A stretch of 64,000 nt of DNA from Panorpa germanica (Eukaryota > Arthropoda > Insecta > Mecoptera > Panorpidae): the NCBI GenBank assembly GCA_963678705.1, contig OY783204.1, positions 27,848,759 through 27,912,758 on the forward strand, read 5' to 3'. A model generated the notes under the pieces. The model did no database searches. It saw only the letters and a program-made list of their open reading frames with translations, and had not been told where the DNA came from. Position 1 is the first letter of the stretch. The number at the start of each line of letters is the position of its first letter. Below are positions 10,501-23,225 of this stretch, in pieces. Position numbers and translations under genes: made by a program.

Positions 10501-13500
10501 CTGGTGGAGTTTGAGATAAGAATAGGTAAGGGAAGAATTGGTAGTGTAGAAGACTCCGGTCCTTCAGCAATCATTTGCTAAAAAATATTGTATTAAGTTT
10601 ATGGAAATTTCTAAATAAATAAAATTACTAAGAGTTCTTACATTATGAGTATGTAAAAACTCCTTGAGAAAAGATGCTTGCTGTTGTGAACTCTGTTGAC
10701 TTCCTGGAGCTAAAAGTCTGGCAAGTGCAGAAGCTGCAAGTGTGCTTTCTTTCAAAATAGCTGCTTGTCTTCCTATTGTGAAATTAATATGATCCTCGGC
10801 TAATCTCCAGCCTCTACATTCATACACCTAAAAAGTAATATGTCTTTGAAATATTATTTATTTCCAAATATATATATTTATTCATCTAAGCTAAGATACA
10901 AACCTGATAGGCTTGCTTATAACATCGTAGTGAATGCTTTTTCTGTCCTGCTTTAGAATATCTGTGACCAGCTAAAACAATATGAAACGCGTATTTTCGG
11001 ACCATTTGGGGCTTTAAACACGAAAGGAAACAATAAGCAGCTTGTTCTAAGAGCAATGCTGATCGTAAATCTGAATCCTCACTGGTCATACGTATCAATT
11101 GCTTGGCTGCTTCACCATACTGTAATTTCGATCTTAAATACTCTGAACTTAATAACGTTGCCCTCGTTGCAAATTGTGGCATTCTAAAAATATTTAACAG
11201 ATATATTATAATTTTCAAATAAATACGATACTAAAACCTATAGCAAATTACATACCTGCAATAATTTAGATAAGTATTTATACTTTCTTCCATATAATCA
11301 TATGTCTTTCGTGATGATTCCCCTTGCATAAAAGCTGCTAAAGCAGCCATTTCAAGAGCACCGGCGTAATGTAGCCACGCTTGATCTGCACTAAAATCAC
11401 GTTTGGCAGAATGATACATCTAAAAATAAAGGGTTTAATATGTTTTCTTTTATTATATACATAACTTATGAAATTATATTTTACCTGGAAAGCTAAACTA
11501 TAATGTTGAAACATAAAACACAGATCGCCTAATCGTCTTAACTGAAGCTCTGGAGAATCGACAGCATAACTAGAAAAATGAAGTATAATTACTAACCATA
11601 GTGTTTTTAAATTATTGAACAATGTATAATCTTACATCACAGCATTTATTGGTGTACTAGAATTAGGTTGACCAGGTTTGTTTGTTCCAAACCATCTTTT
11701 AGTTGCACTAAATAGTGAAGACCTCACACCTTTCTTATTAGTTATCTAAAACATTAATTATTATAAAAGTTGATATCTATAAATAATTTCTTTATTGTAT
11801 TAATTCAAGCTTACCACATCATTAATTTGTGATATTTGACGTTCTACGTGCGGTAATAAAGCCCTCACTGTAAAATCTTGTACAAAACATTTTAAAACAT
11901 CCATGTCTGATGAAACTAAGCAAGATCCATGAAGCGTTGTAGGTACCGTATTTGGAGTAGATGACCATACGTTGCTATTGACAACCACTGATCCAGTAAG
12001 ATTAAGACTATCTGTACTTGTTGTCAGTGTATTACTCTAAACAAAAATGGGTCCATTGACTCGTTTGGTTTAAGAGCTCAACTAAATATTTATTTATATA
12101 ATTTTACCTGATCAACATGAGCTATTAGACCAACATTTTCAATTTCCGGGCTTAGCGGATGTATTATTACTGACTCTGTAGTCATATTACCGGAACCATG
12201 AGGTGCCCGTGGTGGTATAGGAGTAGCAGGTGCACTAGGAAGTGGTGTTGTGACAGGTGTTTCTATCGTTACTATGGAAGGCATAATTCCCATTTCAATT
12301 GGAGTTCGAGGACTGCTATCTTGTTCACTTCCACTTTCCTACATTAATAAATATTATATTCATATTATTGAGTAATAATGATAGATAACCAATACTCTTA
12401 AAGGAAAACAATTAAACAAAAATAATACATAAATGCATTATCGTAAAGAATATTATTTACTTGAACTTCAACACGTTTAGATAAGTATTGGCTCCAAGGA
12501 TCCGGCAACTGTATATTTGATTCTTGACCTGCAGGTCTAGAATTTATCTGTATTAGAAAACATTGATTTACACCGTATGTATTTTTCATATTATCAAATG
12601 TACGTTGAGCTCTGAAAATTATGAATATAAATATAATTGAGATGAAAATAAGCAATTTTAATAAATAGAATGCTCTTACTTTTCACCGTCTCCCTCGATA
12701 ACATCATGTATCATAACGTAACACCTGAGTACGTTCGGGCCTGCAATTATTTCATAAGGTCATTAAAACTACACCTCGTGAAATCACTTATCATATATTA
12801 CTAGGGTAAGCCTTACCAAACCATTTCGGGAGTTTAGCAGGTGTTTGACTTTGTAATTGATTTAGCTGCTGTGTCATATGAGAAATCGTTTCCAGTGGAT
12901 TGGAGTCACTACTTGATATAATAAGTAAGCAACACATTATGTGTTTCGTAAATTCATGATCAGATGGAAATTGTACTTGGAAAAAACAATCTCGCCAAGC
13001 CTCAAACCACGGTAAAGTAGCAGGTAGCTCTAATTTATATTCACCTGCGAAAAGTTACATAAATACTATATGTTTCAAAATGATTTCCTTTAATTAAAAT
13101 GATTTATTATACCAATATTCATAATAGAAACTCTGTCGCAAGTGCCTTGTAATACAGCTTCATTAAGCATCTTTCTAGCTAATGTAGCTTGTGGAGGTCG
13201 CGCATTGATATCGACAATATTAATCCTTAAATTACGTACTATTACTTTGGTCCCATACGGATCTTGAAAGTGTGCTATAATGTTTAAACAATGTAGAAAG
13301 TAAATATAGACTTGTATAAATTGAATGTATAAGACACTAAACTAACCTTCACTGTTCATCTTACAAAATGGTAGTATTAGTTCGACAAAAGATAAATTAT
13401 TTTTTCGACAAGCTATTTCAGCCTGGGTGCTGCATAATGCCCCAACCATAGGAGAAAAAGCATTTTGTATAAACTCTTGGGGAGTCAAAGTACATTGTGC

Positions 13501-13503
13501 CAT
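7551..13503 (-). CDS. TRAPPC8: Trafficking protein particle complex subunit 8 (TRAPPC8 / Trs85), complete
   Basis: TRAPPC8 is a subunit of the TRAPP III complex, the Rab1 exchange factor used in ER-Golgi traffic and autophagy. Twenty exons (minus): 13503-13347, 13274-13113, 13044-12817, 12740-12680, 12611-12461, 12338-12108, 12036-11815, 11745-11636, 11569-11485, 11419-11256, 11183-10904, 10827-10642, 10577-10238, 10164-9874, 9805-9615, 9539-9338, 9260-9056, 8967-8606, 8530-7855, 7785-7551. They total 4,539 nt, a whole number of codons (1,512 aa; the human protein is about 1,435). Family landmarks are the MAQC start, PDPWSQYL, SLFSATKRWFG, GALEMAALAAF, RLTSEDSDLRSALLLEQA-like and KAGQKKHSLRCY stretches, and SLCLVPVT-like residues near the end. 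A Pro/Thr/Ser-rich insert in exon 6 is low complexity. The start ATG at 13503 gives the family N-terminus. Divergent from the receptor-like gene at 13975. Confidence 0.95.
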
Positions 13504-13974
13504 TCTACTGTCACTTTGAAACGCCCACACAATTTTGAAAGATGTAATAAAAAAAATTAGATTATAAGTGTAAAATATATTCAAAAACAACCATTATATT
13601 TGGAATCAACACAAAAATATTTATCTTCAGAATATGCAAATGTCATTTTTTTGGGTTATCATTCCACACACGAATTGACAATACACCGCCATCATTTCTG
13701 TCAGCTGTTTGTGGCTAACTTTCGTGATTTTTTTTTACTCCCACTAATTTGGCCAGTAATGATTTTGTAAATACATTTAGTTCAGTGGCAAAGGCAAATT
13801 ATAAAATTAAATGGCTGTCATATCAATTGACATTTATTATATTTTAATTTGACATTTTATGTTTATTGTATTGTTCTTTACATGCTATGGTAGATTTCAG
13901 ATTTAAAAATGACATGATTATAAGATACTTATTAAAAACATAAATTAAACTTATTTTGCAATTTGTGCATAAAA
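13504..13974. promoter_or_regulatory. Shared 471-bp intergenic region between two divergent genes
   Basis: The TRAPPC8 start codon (minus) and the receptor-like gene start codon (plus) are separated by 471 bp with no other gene, so both promoters must lie here. I saw no convincing TATA box for either side, as is common for housekeeping bidirectional promoters. Confidence 0.6.
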
Positions 13975-16900
13975 ATGGCTATGATGTTTATGTTATTCAT
14001 CCTTTTACTTCCATGTAAGTTATTTACCATTGCAATCTTACTACAACTACATTTCTAATTAAGACAAGAAATAAGCAAATGCTAATGTATACAATTTTAC
14101 AGTGTCTTGGGGTCATAGAATTGGCAATAAATCACCAGTTTGTAGCACAGAACAATTGACAAAACCTCAGGGGGAGTTGTCCAGCCCTGGTTATCCTCAT
14201 AGATATCCAAATGATACCACATGTACCTGGATGATCTTTATACCTGAAAGTGCAATATTATCTATTCAGTAAGAAAATTAATACCTTTTATAAAACATGT
14301 CTCTTTTTATTTGTACATAACTAGTATGTGTTTTTATTTTATAGTATCGTTGATTTAGACATAGAAGAAAGTAGTGATGAAGAAATATGTACAAGACCAT
14401 GTTGTAAAAATAGTTGGCTCTCATTACCTGTGGATAATATAGGATGGCAACCAGAAACCACTCAAGAAGTTGATTATTTTTCAAATAGACGTTGCGGCAC
14501 TAACAATAGCATAACTTCGATTGTGTTATCTCAAAGAATAACTGTTATTACGTTTCATGCAGGACAGGTATTTTGAAAGACAGTCAGATTAATTATTATA
14601 TGTAATTACTATAAAATTTAATGTATAAACATTTTAGCAAGTGAATTCTTCACGACGTGGGTTTAAATTATTATACAGAACTAGCGTATCACGTTGTAAA
14701 CCTACAGAATTTCGGTGCAAAGATTATTTCTGTATTGATGCCCATAAACGATGTGATGGCAAATATGACTGCGCTGATGGATCTGATGAAGATCATTGCT
14801 ACAAATTTTGTGTGTATTAAAATAAAATACAATTTACATTGTCAAGGTATTCTTATTTGACGAAAATTTAATTTCAGATGTAATTTGTAATACTCCTAAA
14901 GTTCCATGTGGTGTAAATACTGATGACTGTTACAATCGCATGAATGATCGCTGTGATGGGCTATTACATTGTAAAAACGGAGTTGATGAAATGGGTTGTG
15001 GTGATTGTGATTCCAATGAACTGCAGTGCAGGTAAAAATCAACGCGTTTGCATTGACTGATTACAAATATAATATTTGTATAACACATTTTGAAAATTGT
15101 TTTAGTTCTAGTCGCCAATGTTATAAAAAATCTCAGATATGTGATGGTGTGCAAGATTGCCCCTTTCACGACGATGAAATAGATTGTGGTAAGTAATTCA
15201 CTTTTGTATTTATAGTAAATTCGTAGATTTAGTTTGAGTTCATGTTTTTAAGATTTATCTAACATAACATAAGTTACCTGTTACTTAAACAATGTTACCC
15301 AAAAAACATCGTTTTCTGACCTATATATTACTACTTTTTTTAAAAAAAATAATCTACCCTTTTGCCCATTAATTTAATCATAAAACTTCTGAACCGATTT
15401 AATATTTACTATTATATAACTTTACATAAAAAGCTTTATTAATGTCAAAAAATATACAAATTTATGTCGAAAGATAACATCTGTTATATAATCTTACATT
15501 ATATTAACGTAAAAATATTTATGTAAAGGGTAAACTCTGTTAAATAAACCTTACTATTACGTAACTGCGTTTACTAGGTAATAAATATGCTAATAGTAAT
15601 TGAATTTTGGAAATGCATTTACTAAATAAATATTTATTTACTATTAACATGGCAAGTGCCAAGTTTTTAAAATAAGGTTTAGAAAATTATTATCACATCT
15701 GGAATGGTTTAATTGAAATGTACGCAATACTTCTTTCAAAATTAAAAGTAAATAAAACCTCGCTTTACGTTACATATACATCTGCATATTTATTTATTTA
15801 ATAACAATATAATTTAAATTAACAAATATTTGGTTATTCTCTACTTATAACTACATTGTGTAACCTGTCCATAGACTTATTGGATAATCAAATATGCAGA
15901 GTTTCATCAACTTGTTCAATCACACTGCCGTCCTTTTGTGAAACCCTTCTTATGTTACCTGATAATTAAAAAAGCACTATTAAACTACTATAATTATGAA
16001 AAAATAGCTTTTTTAATTTTGGATAATATACCAGGTTTCTTAACCTCCTTGTTAGCGATTCCTTCTGGTTCAACTTTGGAAAATTTCATGGACTGGACAG
16101 ATTCTTTTTTCGACGGAGGCATCTCAGCAACTTCTTCTTTCGCAGTCTCTTTTGTAACGGATGAAATACCAAATATTTGCCCAGGTGTATCCTGTTCAGT
16201 TAAAGCATACTGTTGCACAAGTGCCTTTTGTTTATCAGATAATTTTTTCGGCACCATAATTTTAATATTGACATAATGATCACCGTGCCCGTAACTATTA
16301 ACCCTCTTCATACCCTTTCCTTGGAGTCGCACTCTTGTATGCGACGATGTGCCTGGGGCAATCTGTAAGATCTGATCTTCGTATATGCCTTCAACTCTAA
16401 TGGTACCACCTAATAAAGCTTGCGATAAAGATATTTCAGCATCAGAGTGTATATCGGCACCGTCTCGTCTAAACTGTCTAGATTTTTCTACTTGGAACGT
16501 AATAAACACTTCTCTATTTCCAACCCCCATTCGAACTGTTTGACCGTCTTCTACACCGGCAGGAACTGGCACAGTAACTTTCTTTCTTTGAACCGATTGA
16601 CCTTTACCTTCGCACTCGGTACAAGGATATTTAATGAACATTCTTGTTCCACTACAATATCTACATGTACTTCTCATCACAAATGGCCCTGTTGACAAAG
16701 TTTCCATGCCGGTGCCATTACAATGTGAGCACTTCACTGGTTTTGTACCTGGCTCACAGCGTGATCCTTGACATTTCATACAAGTATCAACAACATTTAT
16801 ATTAATATCTTTATTAACACCTCGTGCTGCCTGCGCAAATGTTAGTTTCATTGTTACTTCTTTTGCTGCGCCAAAACCAAAGCTAGATTCAGCGAAGTCT

Positions 16901-19900
16901 TCAAAACCACCAGTTTTAAAACCGGCATCACCGAATATTTTACGGAATAATTCTTCTGGATCTATTGTAGATCTGTATTGCCAATTCTGTGAGAACCCTT
17001 GTTGGCCACGGCCTCCGCCCATACCACCCATTTGTTCCGACGTAGCACCCCATGTGTCAAACTCTTTTCGTTTCGTTTCGTCACTTAAAATTTCGTATGC
17101 CTCGGACACTTCTTGAAATTTCTTACTGGCGTTGGGATCATTCTTATTTGTATCAGGGTGATATTTCTTGGCCAATTCGTAATATGATTTTTTAATATCT
17201 TTTGGTGAAGCATTCTTAGATACTCCTAATATTCCATAATAATCTTTTTTTTGTAACACTTGCGAACTATGAAAACCTCGTGAGAGTTGCGGTTTTTGTG
17301 AATTATATGTTATTGCAATTAGTATATTTTTTTTTGAATATTGATTGCAACTGATACACAAGTTTCGACATTTTATTTGCTTTAATGAATTTGAACCAAA
17401 TAAAAATATATTTCTAGTTGTCAACATTCTGACGAGGCCTGTTGAACCGCCAGCCATGTTTTTATTTAGAAGGCCATATTCAATTTTAGAGTTGCCAGAT
17501 TGTTATACAACACTGTATGCTTTCACTGCAAAATCAATGAAATATGATTAGGTATTACGTCATCTTAGTTAATTCTAGAAAAGAAATCATATTTTACGAT
17601 TACACTTTCAAAAAATAATTAGACAACACTTATTCCATTTACTTAAAAAATATATATTTGTAATTGAGTTATATCAATGTCAAATATATATCTACGTTTC
17701 TGGCACAAAATCTTGGCACTTGTTACAATGAAGATTGAAAATAACTTACTAAACCTTGTTTCCATATCATTATAATTTTAATACGACATATTTACCATCG
17801 AATTTCACGTTTGGATGTTCTGGTTAAACCAAATAAGAATTCATACAAGAGTTTAGATCCCGCAACTGAAAAAATAATGTATTTAGTTATCGGGTATCTT
17901 AATATAAGGAATAAATATTTTGCACGTTTAATTCTATACCTTAACCCAGTCTTAATGTTAATAGAACAATATGTGAATTGCTATTGTTTTGACAGCTGTA
18001 ACTGCTACTAAGATTTTATTAGCCTATAAGAGTAATTATATTTAATGAAATAAGCCTTACAAATATTATAATATGCATGTATTTCTCTTGCATATTTTAA
18101 GCTATGTATATTTTCAAATTTATACTATCACCTCGTTTATACTATCACCTCGTTCAATTCGTGTATTCATTTGTCGAAGACGTAAATCAAATTTATAAAC
18201 GTAAAATGTACACAGTATAAATTTGAAATAATACTCAAGAAATATTACCCGTATTGTCAATTTAAAATTGAAAACTTATTTGAAATAAGTTCGTTACATC
18301 AAATTTATATAAATGCTTTCATTTGTTTTATACAGAATAAATATTTACAGATGAAATATAACACGATTTGCCGTTTAGTTTTGAATTAAAAAATATGTTT
18401 TAAATCTAAATGAAGCGTCTGTATAAACTTTTAATTTATTATAATGTATCTAACAATAATATTCTATAACAATATTATAAGAAATTTATTACCGGTCTAG
18501 AAATCTAAACTTTTTGAATTTTTTTATCGAAATTTCTTAAATATGCATGTGGTAACACTTTCTTTTTATAACTACCTTCACCAAACAAAGATTGCGGAAA
18601 AATTAATTTGAATTTCAAATAAATATTTTTCTTTAAATAATTAATTATTGATTGCAATTATAATCTCTGGTATTAATTTAATTACACTTAGGAATCTTTC
18701 GCATTTTAGTTATTCATAAGACTTGAAAATGAATATAAAGCCTTGTTAAGTCACACGAGGCTGTCTTTTTTTGTTAATAGATTTTATTCCTTTATATATT
18801 TTAGTTCTTTATATATTTTTAGATCGAAAAGACGAATGTCTAGGTAAAATTCGTTGTAACGATGAAATCGGTTGCTACAATCTTAATCAGAGATGTGATG
18901 ACTTTATAGACTGCGAGGATGAGAGCGATGAGAGAGGATGCCACCGAGATAATACCCCAACTTGGTCACCTCCTTGTCCAAAAGGACCACGTTGCAGTAA
19001 TGGTGTCTGCATTAGAGCAGAACAGTGGTGTAATGGCCAAGTAGATTGCGATGATAGAAGTGATGAAGCTAATTGCGCTAGAGTAAGTTGTAGTAATAGA
19101 TATGGTAAATATTTGAAATTTTTAAATTACTAATAACTAATGAATTTTTCAATTTCCAGCAATCCACTTTTCAAAATACAGTGATTGCCGCTGCGATAAT
19201 GGGGTCGTTAGTGTGTGGTTTGCTTTTGGTCATGGCTGTTGGTTGTTTTTGTAGGGTATATGCAATGCGATTGGCTAGCGACCATTTTCGTTTGCCTCAC
19301 GATGCTCTGCCACCATTTTCAAATGCAGGAGCTAATCCACACCAAATGGCATTGGTTAGAGGAGCTTCTCATTTACCTCCTCCTTTAGAAGAAGAATTTT
19401 GGCATAGGGAACCACCCCCAGCATATTCTGTAGCTGTTGGCCTTCCTCCATCTGCTCCGACTGTAGCAGATATTAATGACGTTAGGTATACATACATATT
19501 ATATTCATATTTATAAAGAATCAGTGATTATTAACTAATCATTAAAAATTTCAGTTTATTTACGATAGACCAGTCATCAATGCGGCAACCTAGAACGGCA
19601 CGACCTCCCCGAATTCGAACCAGACGTACTCAAAGTTCACAAGCAACACCTCCAAGTACAATGAATAACACAGTTATCATAAGACCACGTCCACGTCCTC
19701 GAACTGTGCCTAATAGAACTTTAGGATTCGTTTGCCCCACAACTTCAGCAACCTCAATGGTCCCATCAGAAATACCTAGTGCACATAGATATGTGCAACA
19801 AGCTGGTAAATCTGATAAATGTAACAGTGATAATAATGTTTTAGAAGGTGATATAGGCATAGATAATATTAATCCTACTTCAAGCTATGTAAGGGAATCA

Positions 19901-20062
19901 AATAATCAATTAAATACGGTAGGGTCAGTTTTTACAAACCAATCCTCGTTGTCTAGTGATAATCAATCTGATGTTTCACCGAGTAGAACATCTACAACCA
20001 GTTTAATGTCTGGATTTAGTGAATCTCTTGAACACGATACAAGTAACATTTTACGTTCGTAG
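13975..20062 (+). CDS. CUB / LDL-receptor class A single-pass membrane protein (LRP3/10/12-like), complete
   Basis: Nine exons: 13975-14014, 14103-14268, 14345-14567, 14638-14809, 14878-15031, 15106-15188, 18823-19082, 19160-19485, 19555-20062; 1,932 nt, 643 aa, all phases agree. A signal peptide (residues 1-17, [14 protein letters not shown]...) precedes a CUB-like domain (about 27-150). Five LDLa repeats follow, at roughly 163-197, 203-241, 243-279, 285-319 and 330-363. Repeats 1, 4 and 5 have the calcium-cage DC.DGSDE type motif; repeat 2 ([11 protein letters not shown]) and repeat 3 ([11 protein letters not shown]) deviate. One TM helix at about 373-397 is followed by a 245-residue cytoplasmic tail with PPPAY (about 451-455), an Arg/Pro-rich stretch and a Ser/Thr-rich end. 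The architecture resembles vertebrate LRP3/LRP10/LRP12; the ligand is unknown. Intron 6 (15189-18822) contains DNAJA3. Confidence 0.85.
15789..15798 (-). terminator. DNAJA3: Overlapping poly(A) signals of DNAJA3
   Basis: Two overlapping TTTATT motifs on the plus strand give AATAAA on the minus strand, about 200 bases past the DNAJA3 stop codon. They lie inside the host gene intron. Confidence 0.45.
15994..17457 (-). CDS. DNAJA3: Mitochondrial DnaJ homolog DNAJA3 / Tid1 (l(2)tid), intronless
   Basis: A single 487-codon open frame encodes a class A (type I) Hsp40, the mitochondrial co-chaperone of Hsp70 (mortalin). An N-terminal basic, Ser-rich region ending in FHSSQ is a plausible mitochondrial targeting sequence. 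The J domain spans about 72-136 with HPD at 100-102. A Gly-rich linker follows, with GGMGGGRG at about 144-151. Four CxxC zinc-binding motifs lie at 226-229, 243-246, 265-268 and 279-282, then the C-terminal substrate-binding domains and a Lys-rich end. The ATG at 17457 is the first in frame and fits the family. The gene lies wholly inside an intron of the LDLa receptor-like gene, on the opposite strand. It has no introns but looks intact and functional. Confidence 0.95.
   Translation of the reverse strand: MAGGSTGLVRMLTTRNIFLFGSNSLKQIKCRNLCISCNQYSKKNILIAITYNSQKPQLSRGFHSSQVLQKKDYYGILGVSKNASPKDIKKSYYELAKKYHPDTNKNDPNASKKFQEVSEAYEILSDETKRKEFDTWGATSEQMGGMGGGRGQQGFSQNWQYRSTIDPEELFRKIFGDAGFKTGGFEDFAESSFGFGAAKEVTMKLTFAQAARGVNKDININVVDTCMKCQGSRCEPGTKPVKCSHCNGTGMETLSTGPFVMRSTCRYCSGTRMFIKYPCTECEGKGQSVQRKKVTVPVPAGVEDGQTVRMGVGNREVFITFQVEKSRQFRRDGADIHSDAEISLSQALLGGTIRVEGIYEDQILQIAPGTSSHTRVRLQGKGMKRVNSYGHGDHYVNIKIMVPKKLSDKQKALVQQYALTEQDTPGQIFGISSVTKETAKEEVAEMPPSKKESVQSMKFSKVEPEGIANKEVKKPGILSKIKKAIFS
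17458..18822. other. Rest of host intron 6 and upstream region of DNAJA3
   Basis: AT-rich DNA with no coding signal. The DNAJA3 promoter must lie in its first few hundred bases. A short duplication of tttatactatcacctcgt occurs around 18119-18153. Confidence 0.5.
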
Positions 20063-20500
20063 TTCTTCATCTCTTTATTTTGTAGTCAGTTTATCATTTA
20101 TATCTTTGCAAAAATAGATTTATTATCTGCTGCATTAATATTTTCAAAAGCTAATATATAATTATTTCGCTTGCAAAATGTTAATCGTTATATAAAAAAG
20201 TATTTAAACAAAGAATATAATGATTACATCTACTTATATATCTTATGCATTAGCGCTTTCTGAATTACTTTCTTTCATTATAAAGAATTTTATGTATTAT
20301 TAATGAACGTGATATTTTTTTTATAAATAACTATCTCAATTTATTATTTTTGTTTGTTATTTATATTTTATAGATACAGAAATTTAATATTATTATTTTT
20401 AAATAATTTATAAAGAATTTAATTTAATGTTAATTTTCTATAAGAAAAACTAATTTCATTAGATTATAGATAGGAGATTCATAAAAATCAAAGTTTGATT

Positions 20501-20506
20501 AATAAA
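20501..20506 (+). terminator. Possible poly(A) signal of the LDLa receptor-like gene
   Basis: AATAAA about 440 bases after the stop codon. Another candidate lies near 21586, so the 3' UTR length is uncertain. Confidence 0.35.
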
Positions 20507-20635
20507 GAAGAATAAGAGCTTTATTAAATTACGTTCTATCTTAAATAATAAGATTTATGTAAATACTTTTCACTGATATTTAGTTTGCGATTAAATATAT
20601 TTTCTTTAGTACTCTCACATCGCAACCGACTACTT

Positions 20636-20784
20636 GCGACGGTTACTTTTCAGTGGGGTGTATTCGAGTTGTTGAATACAAACGTATGAAATACATAGTT
20701 CTACGGTACTATGATAAACATTAAAGTAAAAACTTCTTTTCATGATAAACTGTGCTAATACCCCAATGAAAAGTCGGATGTCGC
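20636..20784. mobile_element. MITE copy, cagtggggtgtattg family
   Basis: The left gcgacggttacttttcagtg and the right tgaaaagtcggatgtcgc are inverted repeats 149 bp apart. It is related to the copy in the peptide-gene intron at 3952-4200. Confidence 0.65.
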
Positions 20785-23225
20785 AAATAGTGTCGTGTAC
20801 AAAGCCATGTATATTATATGTATATTCTCTGCTTTCCCCAACTTTATAATTACTTAAATTTTAGACTTTCTCTATAACATTTTAGTGTGAAAGAATTGAT
20901 TCTTTAAAAATTATAGCAATTTATACTAGAAGCACCATTGTTGCCTCAAGTTTTATCTCTTTGCTAAACCTGTCTTAAAAATTATTTGAGCAGCTATGGA
21001 TTATTGTATAATAAGTGTTAATATAAATTTTAATTCAATAATTTATGGTTATTTAACAAAATTCTGAACCGAGATTATTTGTACAGGTAAACCGAGGATT
21101 GTATGGTTTAACTGTATAGTTTTATCGCATACACCTCTTGTTTATCTCTGTTACATTCGATAAGAATTGTGACTGGATATAAATGACATGGAAATTGATT
21201 AACTATTATTAATACTTTGAAGAATACCAAAAATGAATTAAATCATATAAAAATTAAAAATGTAGGATTGACCAACAAGATAATATTTAAATAATAATAT
21301 TTCAATATATTGTTTAACTTTATTTGATCCTACATGTTGGACGTGTGTGTGACTGTGCAATGTTTGATTTTAAAAACTGTAGCATATATGTCGTTTGCTC
21401 TTTTCTTAATATTATGTAATCCTAATTAAGTTTAAAGTTTAATTAATAATCACAGTAACAATCAATTGCTATTATATAAATAAATACAATAACGGGTAGA
21501 AATTGTACAAAAGTTATTTGAACCATTAGTTTTTACAAGTAAATTCTGTAATGTGTATATAAGTTTATATGATAATGTCCAAAATAATAAAAGTATTTTT
21601 AAAGTGTGTATATTTTGCGATATTTAATAATGAATGTATTATAAAGTATTAAAGTAATACAAATGTATAAATTTTGTATACTATAAATATTATAATATAT
21701 GAATTCATGTCTATAAATATAAATTATTTTTATTATAGTATTAAAGTAATCCCGAAAAAATATAAGTAAACTTTACTATAGTAATTTAGATTTGTAATTT
21801 TGAAATTTTTATAAATAGTATTGTGCAGTTGTGTAGTCAAACTTGCAGGATCAAGCATAGAAGATCGACTAAAGCATTTTAAAGCAACCCGCCTAACTTC
21901 ATTACGGTTAAAAAAAAATAATTTTGATTATAAATGCGGATTAGTTGAGCAGTTACTTTAATGATTAACTTATTAATATAAATAACTAGATTATAAATTA
22001 ACAATATAATAGTTATTTTATATAAATAGCTTTCATTCAGATTATTTAGTTCTTAAATGTTAAAGACCTCATACACACTGCTAATAGTTGAAGACCTTGC
22101 ACATACATCCATTGCAACTGGATTAAACTTAGTAAAACAAGTAAAAATATCACAAAATATATTCACGAGGAATGGATTGTTTGTTTTATATGTTTTATAC
22201 GCCTTATATGTGTAGTTTACCAATATCTTATTGTGGTTCTTGGGATCGCTAGACATAATAATCTTGCAAGACAGTGTGTGGGGTATTCTTTCATAATTTT
22301 TGGACCCTACATTTTTCATTCGACCCTTTTAAACCAGAGATAGGACAAAATAGGGATCTATTAAACCACCAAACATTGCGTTTTTGGTTATTTACATTCG
22401 TGTCATATTAATGTTTATCCTGTCAAACAGTATTATTAATGATTAAAATAACTACTTTGGCGCGAAAGCTTTTATAAATGTTATTTATGTTGATAAGTGT
22501 AATCAAGGTAAGAATAATTATCGCATAATTCATTTGTATTTTTCAACACTAGTTTATGAATTCTCTTAAAAACATACGTGCTCTACGTGATTATTGATTA
22601 TTATATTATCAACAAAAGAGCACATGCATGTTTTTTTTTAGTTAATTTTGCTTATTTTTTAAAAATAAGAAACAAATTATATTTGATTATAAATTTTAAA
22701 GCGTGTACAGTATATAAAGCTACAGTTTCTTTTTAACCCTTATTCTTATAATGTAGTCAACTAGATAATTTATTTTGTTCGATATTTATTTGTTGTTCTA
22801 ATATTAGTTTTACATTTAGTTATATCTTTATTTTTCTAATGAATTTTACAATGCGTTATATTTCGTAAAATGAATATTTTAAGTAACGGTAATAAAATAA
22901 GACTTCCGTTTAGAAATAACAAATATAAAAGTACGAGAAGTCGAATTCTTTCGGCACTAATTCTACTTTAATCATTATAATTACCTAATAACACACAATA
23001 ATTAAAACAAGTTATACATGTAGTAAACTTTATATATATAAGTGCGCATAATTAGATGCATAGTCTATAATTAAAACAGCTAGGCATATTTAAAATGCTC
23101 TTGGTGTAGAAATATTCGCTAAGTATCTTAAAATTCGCAGACATCCCTGTATAATATTGTAACATATATTTACAGGTCACACTATATGAGACTACTACTT
23201 TTATTTAAGGTGAAAACAGGAAGCA
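20785..23225. other. AT-rich intergenic region without recognised genes
   Basis: No ORF with family resemblance, splice-consistent exon or RNA gene was seen. It holds the possible long 3' UTR of the upstream gene and the promoter of the gene at 23226. Confidence 0.5.

Noticed and set aside
7830-12655. Separate short genes on the minus strand
   Set aside because: All of these frames are exons of one TRAPPC8 gene; their phases join and the total is an exact number of codons.
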